Shown piece after piece: positions 15,327-25,645 of a stretch of 64,000 nucleotides of DNA; within the stretch, counting starts at the first letter, position 1, and each line of letters begins with the position of its first letter. Origin of the DNA: Spongilla lacustris (taxonomy: Eukaryota > Porifera > Demospongiae > Spongillida > Spongillidae). The DNA is taken from NCBI GenBank assembly GCA_949361645.1, contig OX442429.1, positions 4,567,147-4,631,146 of the forward strand, read 5' to 3'. The notes beneath the pieces were generated by a model. That model was not told the DNA's origin. It was given only the letters and a program-made list of their open reading frames with translations, and ran no database searches. A program made the translations under genes and the position numbers.

Positions 15327-15603
15327 CAAGATATAAAAAACATTCTCTTAGAGAAAGTTAGTGGTATATAGGATTTGAAGGCAATGGTGGTGTAAAAAGA
15401 AAGGGAACAAGGGATTCAGTGGAGATACAATGATTATTCCTATATTTAGCAACATAATTGTAATGACGTTCTATACAGTGCTAAATATAGGAATAATCAT
15501 TGTATCTCCACTGAATCCCTTGTTCCCTTTCTTTTTACACCACCATTGCCTTCAAATCCTATATACCACTAACTTTCTCTAAGAGAATGATTTTTATATC
15601 TTG
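15327..15603. mobile_element. Hairpin MITE (family A), copy 1
   Basis: Two nearly perfect inverted arms of about 125 bp starting CAAGATATAAAAAACATTCT meet around 15455-15480. Internal words include GGTGGTGTAAAAAGAAAGGG and GATACAATGATTATTCCTAT. Relatives are at 21220-21504 and 28361-28620, with single ends at about 17385-17480, 17530-17640, 26826-26940 and 54225-54275. No transposase was seen; it is a non-autonomous foldback. Confidence 0.8.
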
Positions 15604-15735
15604 TTTCATTCATTTTTTTTTTAAATAAGTGAATACTAGTATATAGGAGTACAATGTAGAAGTAAATACGATTGTACGATAAAATCCAGCCGTTGTAATT
15701 CCCATGTTTATTGCCTAGCAACACAATGTTTACAG

Positions 15736-16044
15736 TTATGTTACATTTGCAGCTGTTCCATTAGTTCGATACTCACGCGCCAAGCTTTCCCTCTTAGAAG
15801 CTCGTTTCTCGTCTGAGTTCAGTTCATAATGTCGCTTCTTAGATGCAACAGAATTCTTTTCCTGTTGCCACCTCTTAGAAGCTTGGTTCGACTCCAGATT
15901 TGCTCTGTACATATCACGAGCAGACGCCCGCCTTTGTTCAGCATCAGCATCGTACCGAACTCGGGAGGACTCTAACTCATAGTCTCGATTTAGGAGGTAT
16001 TCCTCTCGTCGCTTAGCTTTCCTTTTTCGTAGCCGTAAAGGCAT
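15736..16044 (-). CDS. Basic, charged repeat-rich ORF of a repeated element
   Basis: About 102 residues, MPLRLRKRKAKRREEYLLNR onward, with a loose 12-14 residue periodicity around R-Y/W and K-R-x-S (SSRVRYDAD, ASARDMYRAN, ASKRWQQEK, ASKKRHYELN, ASKRESLAREY). Predicted highly helical and basic. Such Y/R repeats occur at N-termini of some mobile-element proteins in cnidarians and sponges, from memory and not verified. The inverted copy at about 20750-21080 is frameshifted. Function unknown; ORF integrity in one copy only argues for an element-encoded remnant. Confidence 0.4.
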   Translation of the reverse strand: MPLRLRKRKAKRREEYLLNRDYELESSRVRYDADAEQRRASARDMYRANLESNQASKRWQQEKNSVASKKRHYELNSDEKRASKRESLAREYRTNGTAANVT

Positions 16045-16669
16045 TTTGACAAAAACAATTTGGCTAGCTAAAAGTGGTGAGCAAAACTAAAAACACAAAT
16101 GAAACTCCCACCTGTTCCATGCCAATCATACACAATACACAATTCTGCAACATTGTCATGGAAAGGGTTTTGTCGATTACGTACTTATATCTTGGTGCGC
16201 GAGAACAGCTGCAAATTACGTATATTGGTTACATGCTTTATTTATATATCTGATACCTGAAGATGTATTGTCAGGAAATTCTATGATTTTTGGTGTAACT
16301 GGCGCTCTTTAAAACCTTTCCTATCTCGAGTTATACTCACCCATAAAGACGACGACTATAGACAAATTACGACCTGGGAACGAGAACTACGAGCTTTTTT
16401 GTTCTCTTAAAGTAAACGGTCTGGCGACTTGAACAAAACATGAAAATGATCGTCTTTCCATTGTGGATCGATAGCAATAAAGAGCTACACTATCCGTTTC
16501 TCGGTTCGTGGACGCGTTTTTTAATGATTTCATGATACGGCACAAATCCTATATGAGAGTTACTGCCGTGACTCTCGATACAAATGTACATGTTATATGT
16601 ATACATAAGAGACTGCATGCACAGGCAGTTCCAGAAGTGGTAAAGTGTAATGTAAATATGTTTCACACA

Positions 16670-16710
16670 AGCACACACCACACAAGCACACAAGCACACA
16701 ACCACACAAG

Positions 16711-16742
<32 letters not shown>

Positions 16743-16760
16743 CAAACACACACACAAAGG
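16670..16760. repeat. CA-rich microsatellite
   Basis: Impure (CACACAAG)n and (CA)n tract adjacent to the inner end of the left inverted-repeat copy. A shorter CACTCACACACAAGCACA tract sits at the matching inner end of the right copy (about 20100-20128). Confidence 0.85.
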
Positions 16761-16803
16761 CCTACACAAGTACCATCTACATGTAGAAGGAATACAAGCA
16801 TAC

Positions 16804-17056
16804 CTAATATTAACTGGATGTCCTTCCTGGTGATAAACCCAGCCAATAATTTGCTCAGCACACAAGGAAATCCAAAGAAGTCTGTCTCAGCGACCAGCTG
16901 CTCCAAACTGCCAATGGTGCACTCCGCCAAGTCAACTGTTGTGAGTGGAGGGTCTTCCTTCTGTGGCTTCATAATATCCCCCGCATAACTGACACGAGTA
17001 GTGAGATCATCTTCCTTGTTGCTTAGGAATGGATATCCATAGATAAAAGGAACTTG
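16804..17056 (-). CDS. ClC chloride transporter exon (first CBS domain region)
   Basis: On the minus strand, the segment YGYPFLSNKEDD.., then GDIMKPQKEDPPLTTVDLAE, SLEQLVAETDFFGFPCVLSK and AGFITRKDIQLIL follows the pattern of the first CBS domain of ClC-3/4/5-type chloride/proton exchangers (family pattern GYPFL..KEEF..., DVMRPRR.DPPL, NGFPV..SK, L.GF..R.D). The donor after ATATTAG is GTATGC (phase 1). The acceptor is near 17052-17056. The loop between VLSK and AGF is shorter than usual. Flanking ClC exons (pore region, second CBS) are not in this window, so this is an isolated exon or a gene fragment between two inverted repeats. In intact proteins CBS domains are cytoplasmic regulators of the transporter. 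Confidence 0.55.
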
Positions 17057-17092
17057 CTTGCACAATAGTGAGATAAAATGTAAACAACTCTT

Positions 17093-17245
17093 ACTGTTTT
17101 TTTCACTTCTTCATCACTCTTCAGTAAGTTAGTGAGACCTTCCACACTACCATCTCCATCAAATGATATGCCTTGTTGCCTTAGCTCTTGCTTTTGCTGA
17201 CATCGTTTGCCTGCTGTGGATGCTGTATATTTGTTATTATTATTT
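17093..17245 (-). CDS. Putative exon, SAP-like pattern, unassigned
   Basis: Minus-strand open segment AGKRCQQKQELRQQGISFDG then GSVEGLTNLLKSDEEVKKT, between an acceptor-like AAATATACAG and a GTAAGA donor. The L(R)xELRxxGIS...GLTNLLK arrangement is loosely SAP-domain-like (DNA/RNA binding helix-extended loop-helix). It does not look like part of a ClC protein although it lies directly upstream of that exon. Confidence 0.3.
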
Positions 17246-17529
17246 TGGGAGGTGGGCAGAATGAAACACATTAAGTCTCATTGGATTTGACCCCATAACA
17301 ATATTTCATCATATAATTAGAAATGTATGTGTGCTGTGTTTTTTGAAGTATTTAAAAAGTATACTAACCCAGTTATTAAAAAAAAAGCAATGAAACAAAA
17401 AAAAAAACATTCTCTACAAGAAAGTTGGTGGTATATAGGAGATAGTTGTGTAAAAAAGCAAATTGCTAAATATAGGACTGGTATTTGTTTGTAAGTAGAC
17501 ATCAGATTCCCTTAAAATGGTCATAATTA

Positions 17530-17640
17530 ATCTATCATTGCATGATTTCCACAATCCCTTGCTTGCTAACTTTTTACTGAGTCATCCTTACATATACACC
17601 TAAATGTGTTTACTCATCATTTATTGCATCCAAAGCAACA
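17530..17640. repeat. Family A hairpin relative, single arm
   Basis: CATGATTTCCACAATCCCTT...GCATCCAAAGCAACAGTAATA is repeated almost exactly at 26826-26940 in the same orientation. It shares the CAATCCCTTGCTTGCTAACTT-type terminus with the hairpin family but without the opposing arm. Confidence 0.6.
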
Positions 17641-17700
17641 GTAATATACACATAATCTTCACAAGTCGTATGAGAGTTCTATGGAGTAGTGGTTTCAAAT

Positions 17701-19359
17701 CTACCAGCCAAATTGTTCTCTGATGGCATTAAAAACAACCGGCAGAACATGTGGAATAATATTCTTGATACCAGAATGATCAGATGCTTGGATGAAGCAG
17801 TATAAGCCTGGAATTACTTCCAATCCAGTACTAAAGAATAAAATGTCACCACTGTTGGTGATTTCAGGTTCATTGAGAAAAAGTATGTGCTTAATAGGTA
17901 CCCATTGGGAAAAGCAGCAACTGTCTCCGCTGTTTCTGTCCTGAGAAGAAGTGGTACCTAAGTGCTATGATGATTGTGTATTGTACTTCTGTACTTGTTA
18001 ATTTTACTTTTTAATAATTACTGTAACAGTTCTACAATATATCACCCCTGAAAACACATTTTTTTACCCCTCAGTACCACAATATCATGAGATGACATGC
18101 CTTTAGTGCAGAAGAAACAAGTGAATCAATATGTGTACCAAATGAATGATATGTCATCAGTATCACATTAATTTGCAATAGATAAGACAGGTACACACAT
18201 TCATGCAGAGTATTTAATAATCTATTCTGTATAAGTGATGAGTAATGTTCGATGGGCAGTGAAATTAATCACCCCATGCTACAGAAATAATGTTACCATG
18301 TGCATCAGGTTCCATGTTAATAAATGGGAGTCAAATTGAGGGGTTCAATTAGACACAAATAGCTTACCACTGTTGACAAGGGGGAGTGCTGGCGGTGGTG
18401 GACCTGTGAAAACAAAACTACCATGACAACAACACCCATTACAGGAAGGTTCTAATTGTAACTGTGGCATGAATCAATCTAAATCAAGCAAACTAATGTT
18501 GTGCAGAACCTGTCTGCTTTGGCACAATTGTGCATGCTTACACAGAAGAACAAAGGAGATTTCCTTTTCTGTTTGCAAAACGTTCACAGTATAGTTATTA
18601 GGCCTGGCCTCTGGAGAAGTCTTCCTGACATGAAGCTGAAATCTTGGTACTGGAAAGCCTCTATCAAATTCATCCACTTCATCTTTGTCCAGCTATGTAA
18701 ACGAAGGATACCAGTAAGGGGCATTGTAAGCTACTAAGAAATGTAAAACTTACCTCATGCACAATGCGTGTAACATTCCATCCATTTGTATTGTCGAATG
18801 CGGCTGGGCCCTATATGCTTCAGAAACAATCTAATACAAATTAAAACAAAAACTGACAGTAATCACACAACCACATCACTGTAGCCTACCTGAAGAGCAA
18901 GTGAGAGCTTCTTAATTACCACTATATGGACTTCATGGGAGCCATGCATCGGGCTCAATGTTGGTATAGTAAATACAACCACAATATGTAGATCCATAAG
19001 TGTTATACTTCCGTGTGCAGAAGAGAAATGACCTTCAGGCAAGAACTCAAATTTAGTTGCTCCTTCTTTTGCAACAACAAAAGAAAGTTTATCTTCTTTC
19101 CCTGGCTTCAAACCAGCACAATGCGTTAATGCTGTATGTGGATTGTAACTGGCTTCTTTAATCACTTTACATTTGGAGGTGTAATGATGTGGTAGACAGC
19201 ACTCACAAGTGTTGTGTCCTCTGGTAGCAAGATATCTGTGCCCAAAGATGAATGTGCACTCTGCAACACCACTAGGAACTTCCATTATAATTCCATTGTG
19301 TTTCCAATCATATGAGCTGCTTTCTCCAGAGAGAATTTTAATTTCCTGATCTGCAAGGG
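17701..19359 (-). CDS. Multi-exon gene with ZU5-like domain (partial model)
   Basis: Minus-strand exons: 19359-18890 (KILSGESSSYDWKHNG, MEVPSGVAECTFIFG, then KLSFVVAKEGATKFEFLPEG and AHGSITLMDLHIVVVF, ending at a CAG|GTAGGC donor); 18810-18754 (GPAAFDNTNGWNVTRIVHE, phase 0 both sides); 18692-18542 (LDKDEVDEFDRGFPVPRFQL..., phase 1 end at GTAAGC); a small exon 18403-18368 is likely; terminal exon 17940-17701 (DRNSGDSCCFSQWVPIKHIL ... FNAIREQFGW, TAG). The first exon resembles the ZU5-like domains of many sponge proteins, where they occur with death or kinase domains; this is recalled, not searched. Phase between the last two exons is unresolved, so an exon is missing or misplaced. N-terminal exons are not identified. 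Function unknown; scaffold or signalling roles are typical of ZU5 proteins. Confidence 0.5.
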
Positions 19360-19569
19360 CTATAAAAAGGACAGCACATACCCTGGCTTGTCATGTCAAT
19401 CAGCAGAAAACATACCAATTGTACTAAATAGGTATAATGCATACATCATCAATTTCCAGACTGTTGCTCTGTTTAATGATTTTTTAAGGGAGGTAATTTC
19501 TACATTTAGTGTATTGAAAAAACAGGGCAACAGTTTTACTATGATATAAGGAGAAATCCTAAAAAAAGG

Positions 19570-19818
19570 GATATAAATAGAAATACAGCCTATGACAAAA
19601 CTAATTAACCAACTTGAATATGATAATAATGAGGGGTGAAGCACGGAAGCTTTTGAAGAAATATATTGTATTTGGTTTATGAAGCCTCGTGGTTTCACGT
19701 GCATAGCAGCTTTGCAAAAAATATATATAGCTGTCAGTACAACAAACATAGTAATAATTATAATACAATTTGGTTAATTAGTTTTGTCATAGGCTGTATT
19801 TGTATTTGTATTTTACTG
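19570..19818. mobile_element. Small foldback repeat
   Basis: Inverted arms of about 45 bp: ATAGAAATACAGCCTATGAC...AATTAACCAA at 19576-19615 and its reverse complement at about 19766-19806, separated by about 150 bp. Consistent with a MITE; no clear TSD. Confidence 0.6.
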
Positions 19819-20154
19819 AGAAGTCTTTTGATTTACAGTGGCGACTCGGAAATGTAGAAAGTAACACCTCGGAACTGTAGAATTTTACAGCGATTCATAG
19901 TATACTTTGGAGTCCCATAATTCGATAACGCGGTCAGCGTGGCAATTGATTATGACATGCCTAAGTCAACAGTCCAGATGGTGATTGCCCAGCTATTTAT
20001 ATGTAACTTTTCCAGTGATCACACGTGCTTCATAGCTGAATCTCCTGTAACTTACTTGTACTTGTACGTAGTCAGGCTGGTGCTTCTGCGTTTAAATACT
20101 CACGCGCACTCACACACAAGCACAAACACAGTTAAGACCAATGCACAGGTATGC

Positions 20155-21504
20155 TATCGAGAGTTACGGCAGTAACTCTCATATAGGATTTGTGCCGTAT
20201 CATGAATATCATTAAAAAAACGCGTCCCGCGTATAACTCACGAACCGAGAAACGGATAGTGTAGCTCTTTATTGCTATCGATCCACAATGGAAAGACGAT
20301 CATTTTCATGTATTGTTCAAGTCGCTAGACCGTGTACTTTAAGAGAACAAAAAAGCTCGTAGTTCTCGTTCCCAGACCGTAATTTGTCCATAGTCGTCGT
20401 CGTCGTCGTCGTCGTCTTTATGGGTGAGTATAACTCGAGATAGGAAAGGTTTTAAAGAGCGCCAGTTACACCAAAAATCGTAGAAAAATCTGACAATACA
20501 TCTTCAGGTATCAGATATATAAATAAAGCATATAACCAATATACGTAATTTGCAGCTGTTCTCGCGCGCCAAGATATCAGTACGTAATCTCACGTAATAT
20601 AGAGAGTTAGCTATATTAAAACCGTTTCCATGACAATGCTTCAGAATTGTGGATTGTGTATGATTGGCATGGAACACTTACAGGTGTGAGTTTCGTTTGT
20701 GTTTTTAGTTTTGCTCACCATTTTTAGCTAGCGATGTTGTATTTGTCAAAATGCCTTTACCGTTTACGGCTACGAAAGAGGAAAGCTAAGCGACTAGAGG
20801 AATACCTCCTACATCGAGACTATGAGTTAGAGTCCTCCCGAGTTCGGTACCGGTACGATGCTGATGCTGAACAAAGGCGGGCGTCTGCTGAGGCTCAGCT
20901 CGTGACATGTACAGAGCAAATCTGGAGTCGAACCGAGCTTCTGGCAACAGGAAAAGAATTCTGTTGCGGTGCGAGCTTCTAAGAAGCGACGTTATGAACT
21001 GAACTCAGACCAGAAACGAGCTTCTAAGAGGGAAAGCTTGGCGCGTGAGTTTCGAACTAATGGAACAACTACAAATGTAACATAACTGTAAACATTGTGT
21101 TGCTAGGCAATAAACGTGGGAATTACAACGGCTGGATTTTATCGTACAATCGTATTCAACATTGTACTACATGTATACCTATATACTAGTAGTCACTTAT
21201 TAAAAAAAAATGAGTGAAACAAGATATAAAAAACATTCTCTCTGAGAAAGGTAGTGGTATATAGGATTTGAAAGAAATGGTGGTGTAAAAAGGAAGGGAA
21301 CAAGGGATTCATGCAGAGGAGATACAATGATTATTCCTATATTTAGCACTGTATAGAACGTCATTACTATTATGTTGCTAAATATAGGAATAATCATTGT
21401 ATCTCCTCTGCATGAATCCCTTGTTCCCTTCCTTTTTACACCACCATTTCTTTCAAATCCTATATACCACTACCTTTCTCAGAGAGAATGTTTTTTATAT
21501 CTTG
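20155..21504 (+). repeat. Inverted repeat pair, right copy
   Basis: Reverse complement of 15327-16580. It contains the plus-strand counterpart of the basic ORF beginning MPLPFTATKEE near 20750; single-base changes and small insertions (CGGTAC duplicated near 20848, others near 20970) break it into LRLRKRKAKRLEEYLLHRDY and later fragments. A CGTCGT microsatellite (20394-20416) interrupts homology. A family A hairpin (21220-21504) terminates it. Confidence 0.8.
21220..21504. mobile_element. Hairpin MITE (family A), copy 2
   Basis: Same hairpin as 15327-15603, with arms meeting near 21355 and a 10-bp difference (ATGCAGAG) present symmetrically in both arms. Symmetric differences imply the arms are copied or converted together rather than mutating independently. 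Confidence 0.8.
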
Positions 21505-21914
21505 TATAACATAAAGTTCGAAGGGCTGAACTTAGGTGGAAAAGCTGCACATGTATACACCTGCATGTGAAGTGTATTTCATTGTGCATTTAACAACGAA
21601 GTTGACAGCACATATAATACAGCTTACCTAGCGCTTCGACGTAAGCAGAGTGAACCGAAAGTGCTCTTTAATTAGGTTCATGTAGGAAAAAGTGTTTTTT
21701 TTTCTTTATTGAATCCTTGCACTGACTCACCCTATTTATGTCCCATCCATTTTTTCCAATTCAATGATTAGTAAATCACTCTAGCTAGCGACAGTATTGA
21801 CGACTATTAAATTTTATGCCAAGCTTCCAAATTATACGTATACATGAAATTGATTTTGTTTTGCGAACGGTAATAGAAGATATATTTTTTTCACTGTAAG
21901 ACAGAGCATGCAGA

Positions 21915-21968
21915 CACACACACACACGCACGCACACACGCACGCACGCACACACACACACACACACG

Positions 21969-22004
<36 letters not shown>
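21915..22004. repeat. CA/CG microsatellite
   Basis: (CA)n with CACG and CGCG interruptions, about 90 bp. The surrounding 21505-22390 shows no recognisable gene. Confidence 0.9.
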
Positions 22005-22009
<5 letters not shown>

Positions 22010-22397
22010 GAACTAAGAAGAACTAGAGCTTTGAATTCATCGCTTATGCGTCTATGCTGGGGTATTAGTAAGCTATATTAGGTGTGCTGTATACGTCGTG
22101 TATGATAGATAGTTGATATAAACTTCACTTGCAGTACATGCAGTACGCACCTTCAACCCTTCGAACCTTAGCTATACTAATAGGTATGTTATATATAGCA
22201 CACGTGGATTGATCTTAACTGTGTTTGTGCGTGTGTCGTGTTTTAAACCCAGAAGGACCTAGTCTCGTTCCCAGACCAATATGACGCAATGTTTATCGCA
22301 TAATGTATAAACACGCTCGTATAGGTCACGGCTGTTTCGAGTGGACAAAAGGCTTATAAATAGAACACACTGACATCATTTACGGTTCAAGTCAATC

Positions 22398-22760
22398 ATG
22401 GCTAGCCACCAACTCATTAAAAGTTCACCCATCAAAAATGCAAAACTTGTAGCAGTAATGCACATCTTAAACCCATTTCTAACTAGTAAAACTAGTTTGT
22501 TTTTTATTTTCACTCAAACGCATGTCCCAACGCGTAGCGTGATTCTACACTTTGCCACGCGCATATTGTACTCTCCAAATGGCGCGGAAAATGCCATTCA
22601 GTCTGGCCTTCGTATCTTTTTTTCCGCCCTTATAAGTGGTACAAAAAGACGCAGGAGTGGAACGATCAATCTTTTTCACGTAGGAATATGTGTTTTACTC
22701 GTGGTGCCGCAGTTCCTGCCACTCACAGAAATACATAATAACACACCACCCGCTTCATGA
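22398..22760 (+). CDS. Unrecognised ORF, doubtful
   Basis: A 120-codon ATG-initiated frame (MASHQLIKSSPIKNAKLVAV) with a TAAATAG-like motif upstream (22357-22364) and TGA stop. It has no recognised domain. A hydrophobic stretch near VGICVLLVVPQFLP is visible. Length alone is weak evidence in this genome; it could be a chance frame. Confidence 0.2.
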   Translation: MASHQLIKSSPIKNAKLVAVMHILNPFLTSKTSLFFIFTQTHVPTRSVILHFATRILYSPNGAENAIQSGLRIFFSALISGTKRRRSGTINLFHVGICVLLVVPQFLPLTEIHNNTPPAS

Positions 22761-22794
22761 ATAATGCGCACCACCTCATAAATAGCTATGGAAT

Positions 22795-23505
22795 CCCACC
22801 ATAAATGCCGATCAGCGGATCTCTGCATGGTATGTGGGTGCAAACTTCATAGAGGAGTCAAAGCCAAGGGCAAACCACCAAAGCCAGAGCCTACATACCA
22901 GTGCAGCACCCTACACTGATAGTCTTTGGTCTCAGTGTCTCAACAGACCAGGAGATCCACCCACAATTGTTCTGCACAGGTGTAAGAACCAATACAAGTG
23001 TCAAGAGCAGCCATATAACTGGTCCACATACACTGCTGACACTTGTAAGGTACAGGTTCTAACATGTTTTTCTGTAGGCATGTAAACCACTTTACAAGTA
23101 TAGCAGCTATGGTACACACCAACAGGCATCATGGCTGTGATAGACCACCTGCTATTATCACCAAAGTACTGGTGCTTTCTGTGTCAACAAAACAGATATT
23201 GTCAATGGTAGACGCAGTTAAGTGTCCAAGTTGTTTGTACATGCTACATCAACCTATAGAGCTACCATGCCATGCCTATGCCGTTTGTAGCTCGTGTCTT
23301 AAGGAGTGGATTCGTGTCACTGTATGACTCAAGTGCCCCTGCTGCTATTCAGTCACCAGTCTTCAGCCCGCCGAGCTCATACAGCCTCCAGAGCTTATCA
23401 TTCGGTTGCTTGGTGACATAACGGTGCATTGTACATCTTGTGGGACAGATGTTATGGCTTGAGATTACAACACACCCCATTGCCGTCAGCACAACAAGCC
23501 ATGAT
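22795..23505 (+). pseudogene. Zinc-finger plus RING fragment, decayed
   Basis: Plus-strand segments in shifting frames: LCMVCGCKLHRG and DSLWSQCLNRPGD..HRCKN (22815-22995); then VDAVKCPSCLYMLHQPIELP, CHAYAVCSSCLKEWI, LKCPCCYSV (23211-23350); then HCTSCGTDVM and HCRQHNKP. The middle part is a C-x2-C ... C-x-H/A-x2-C-x2-C ... C-x2-C RING-like array, broken by a stop after RVTV. The layout (zinc-binding N-terminus, RING, further cysteines) recalls RAG1-like N-terminal regions, but there is not enough sequence to assign it. Multiple stops mark it as a pseudogene or mis-assembled exons. Confidence 0.35.
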
Positions 23506-23699
23506 AGCAGCACAAGTTCTACATGCACTTCTTCAAAACAGCACAATCCAACCACCTACGGGAGGAGCAGTAAGTACATACATGCAATGTTACAGATTCT
23601 GTATCAAACTAGCACATGCTTAGGTTTAGAAGCAGTCTCACACTAACACAGAACTTCATTTTAAACAGGCAATTTCACACACATGTACACACCACATAC

Positions 23700-24080
23700 A
23701 CACATGGGCACCCCCAGCTTTTCTGGAAGGGGGGGGCCAGGATAGGATAGGGCAAGGGGGGTCAGAGGGGGGTGCCATTTTTAACGAGCGGGGGGGGGGG
23801 GGGGGTGCTGTCCGGCTGATTCGACGAGTGGGGGGGGGGGGGGGGGGGGGGAGGGGGTGCTGTCCGGCTGATTCGACGAGTGGGGGGGGAGGGGGTGCTG
23901 TCCGGCTGATTCGACGAGTGGGGGGGGGGGGGGGGGATGCTGTCCACTTTTGGCCGATTCAATCAGTGAGATGACCGCCCTCTCGGCCGATCCAGTCATT
24001 CAATCATAGGGCGGAGGGTGCTGAACTTTTATTACAAGGGGGGGGCCATGCCTCCCCCCCCCCTGGGGACGCCTTTGACA
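23700..24080. repeat. G-rich minisatellite inside a probable TIR element
   Basis: Four copies of GTGCTGTCCGGCTGATTCGA with CGAGTG plus poly-G of variable length (about 23790-23945), bounded by GGGCACCCCCAGCTTTTCTGG and CCCCTGGGGACGCC. The bounding C-rich ends resemble termini of hAT-type non-autonomous elements common in marine invertebrates. Flanks on both sides carry CTCACACTAACACAGAACTT (23637 and 24102). Confidence 0.6.
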
Positions 24081-24512
24081 CACACATGCTCAGAAACAAT
24101 CTCACACTAACACAGAACTTCATTGCATTTCTATAAAAGTGCACATCCTAGAACACCACATGTTGGATTGCATTCGTTCCCACCTCGCTGGATGTGGGTT
24201 GATGGGTGAGCAGGGGGCCGAGTCTATCCACTCCTAGTACAACAGCCTTGCAGCTACGTATAAAACCATCCCTGATCCAATAGACAGGCTGAAGTGCATT
24301 ATGAAGGAACACTCTCTCTTCAAATTCAGAGTGCCACACCTCCTAAACTTAAGCTTACGTAGATGCAATGCTCAATAACGGGTACTAATATCTCATGTTT
24401 CTTCACTAGACAGCACAACCAAATTGATTCAAGAGTGTGTGATGGTGGGCTAAGATGTTGAAATGCATGGCATCGTGATTCAGGCAAGCCAGGTTAAGCT
24501 AGGTACATGTAG

Positions 24513-24701
24513 GTGAGGTCAATGGCGTCAAACATCGCGGAAATATTGCAATATTCCAAACGCCTACTGCGTGAGTTAGGAATCGCGGCACCACGAGTTT
24601 TATTGAAAATCTTACAGCCAAGACTGTCTCGGTTATATTGTAAAAGTTTCAGGGTACTTCATAAGGGCGGAAAAAGTACCAGAGCAATGTGCATCACTTG
24701 A
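24513..24701 (+). other. Short unrecognised open frame
   Basis: A 62-codon frame (MRSMASNIAEILQYSKRLLR) upstream of the RecQ fragment. It has a basic, helical appearance but no recognised domain, and is reported only because this interval otherwise holds nothing. Confidence 0.12.
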
Positions 24702-25121
24702 CCTCAAACAACACACACAGAATTCGCGAGCGTGTAACATAGTATCCACAAAATATAAGCGGCATTAACTCACATTGTTCAGAGCGCCAGACAATATAGA
24801 AGTAGGATCCGAAGTCAAAAGAAGAGTTCAAAACAGTCCTCGTGGTAAAAAGGGAGCATCTTTAAGCCCATGTTGGTTGCTAAGGTCGTAATTAGGTCCG
24901 TTGCTATGAAAAAATTTCGTATCACGGGGCGTAGCCTTTTTGTCACAGGTTCAATGGAAATGAAACAGCCGTGAGGTCTGGTATTTCGTATGGGGCGGAA
25001 GTGAGCCAAAGCCTGGAATTCGTGCGCAGTTTAATTATGACGTACTACATAAACATGTACATAAACAAATACGTAATGTACGCAACCATTCGCTCGACCC
25101 AGACCCACACTAAGTGTAAGT

Positions 25122-25556
25122 ATGGATACGGTCGAACGAGCTGTGAGTTTTGCGATGGCAGAGCTGAAAGTGGAGACATTAAAAGACAAGCAGAAGGAGG
25201 CCATATGTAGCTTTGTGAATGGCCGTGATTGTTTTGTCATTTTGCCAACAGGATACGGTAAAACTCTATGTTATGTTCTGTTACCGTACGTTTTCGATCA
25301 CCTTCGTGGAAAGACAAGGTCTTCAATTGTGATTTGCGTGTCGCCTTTAATTTCTTTGATGATGGACCAAGTAAAGAAGTATTCACTACTAGGCCTGGCA
25401 ACACAGTTTGTTGGTCAAGCTCAAGAGGATCCTTCTGTAACCCGTGGAGTGCTGCATGGAGGCTATCAGTTAGTTTTTATGAGTCCTGAAGCCTTAATAG
25501 GTTGCAAACATTGGCAGGAGATGCTTTTGACGAGGAAGTATCAGGATGACTTGTAA
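25122..25556 (+). CDS. RecQ-like DNA helicase, N-terminal helicase exon or fragment
   Basis: The plus frame begins MDTVERAVSFAMAELK and carries the RecQ order of motifs: KDKQKEAICSFVNGRD (Q-motif region), PTGYGKTLCY (Walker A), SSIVICVSPLISLMMDQVKK (motif Ia, typical RecQ), then LVFMSPEAL. Residues about 20-130 are helicase domain 1. RecQ helicases unwind DNA with 3-prime to 5-prime polarity in repair; large RecQ-like families also occur in invertebrate genomes. The frame ends after KYQDDL where a GGTAACCATGGGGAGATTG minisatellite begins. Either GTAACC is a splice donor or the gene is truncated. Motif II (DEAH) and the rest were not found downstream. Confidence 0.6.
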   Translation: MDTVERAVSFAMAELKVETLKDKQKEAICSFVNGRDCFVILPTGYGKTLCYVLLPYVFDHLRGKTRSSIVICVSPLISLMMDQVKKYSLLGLATQFVGQAQEDPSVTRGVLHGGYQLVFMSPEALIGCKHWQEMLLTRKYQDDL

Positions 25557-25645
25557 CCATAGAGAGGGAGCACATTGGTAACCATGGGGAGATTGTTAAC
25601 CATGGGGAGATGGTAACCATGGGGAGATTGGTAACCATGGTGAGT
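25553..25645. repeat. About 20-bp minisatellite
   Basis: Four to five copies of GGTAACCATGGGGAGATTG directly abutting the end of the RecQ-like open frame. Confidence 0.85.

Larger units (their letters stand above)
15327..16580 (-). repeat. Inverted repeat pair, left copy (element with basic-repeat ORF and hairpin end)
   Basis: Matches the reverse complement of 20155-21504 over about 1.25 kb. It carries a palindromic hairpin at 15327-15603 and a minus ORF (15736-16044). The inner end is near TGACTCTCGATA. The right copy lies 3.6 kb away with exons of unrelated genes between, so this is more likely two inserted copies of one repeat family than a single composite element. Confidence 0.8.

Noticed and set aside
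15327..21504. One giant transposon with 1.25-kb TIRs
   Set aside because: The interior carries exons of at least two unrelated host-like genes on one strand and no transposase; two independent copies of one repeat are simpler. Not excluded.
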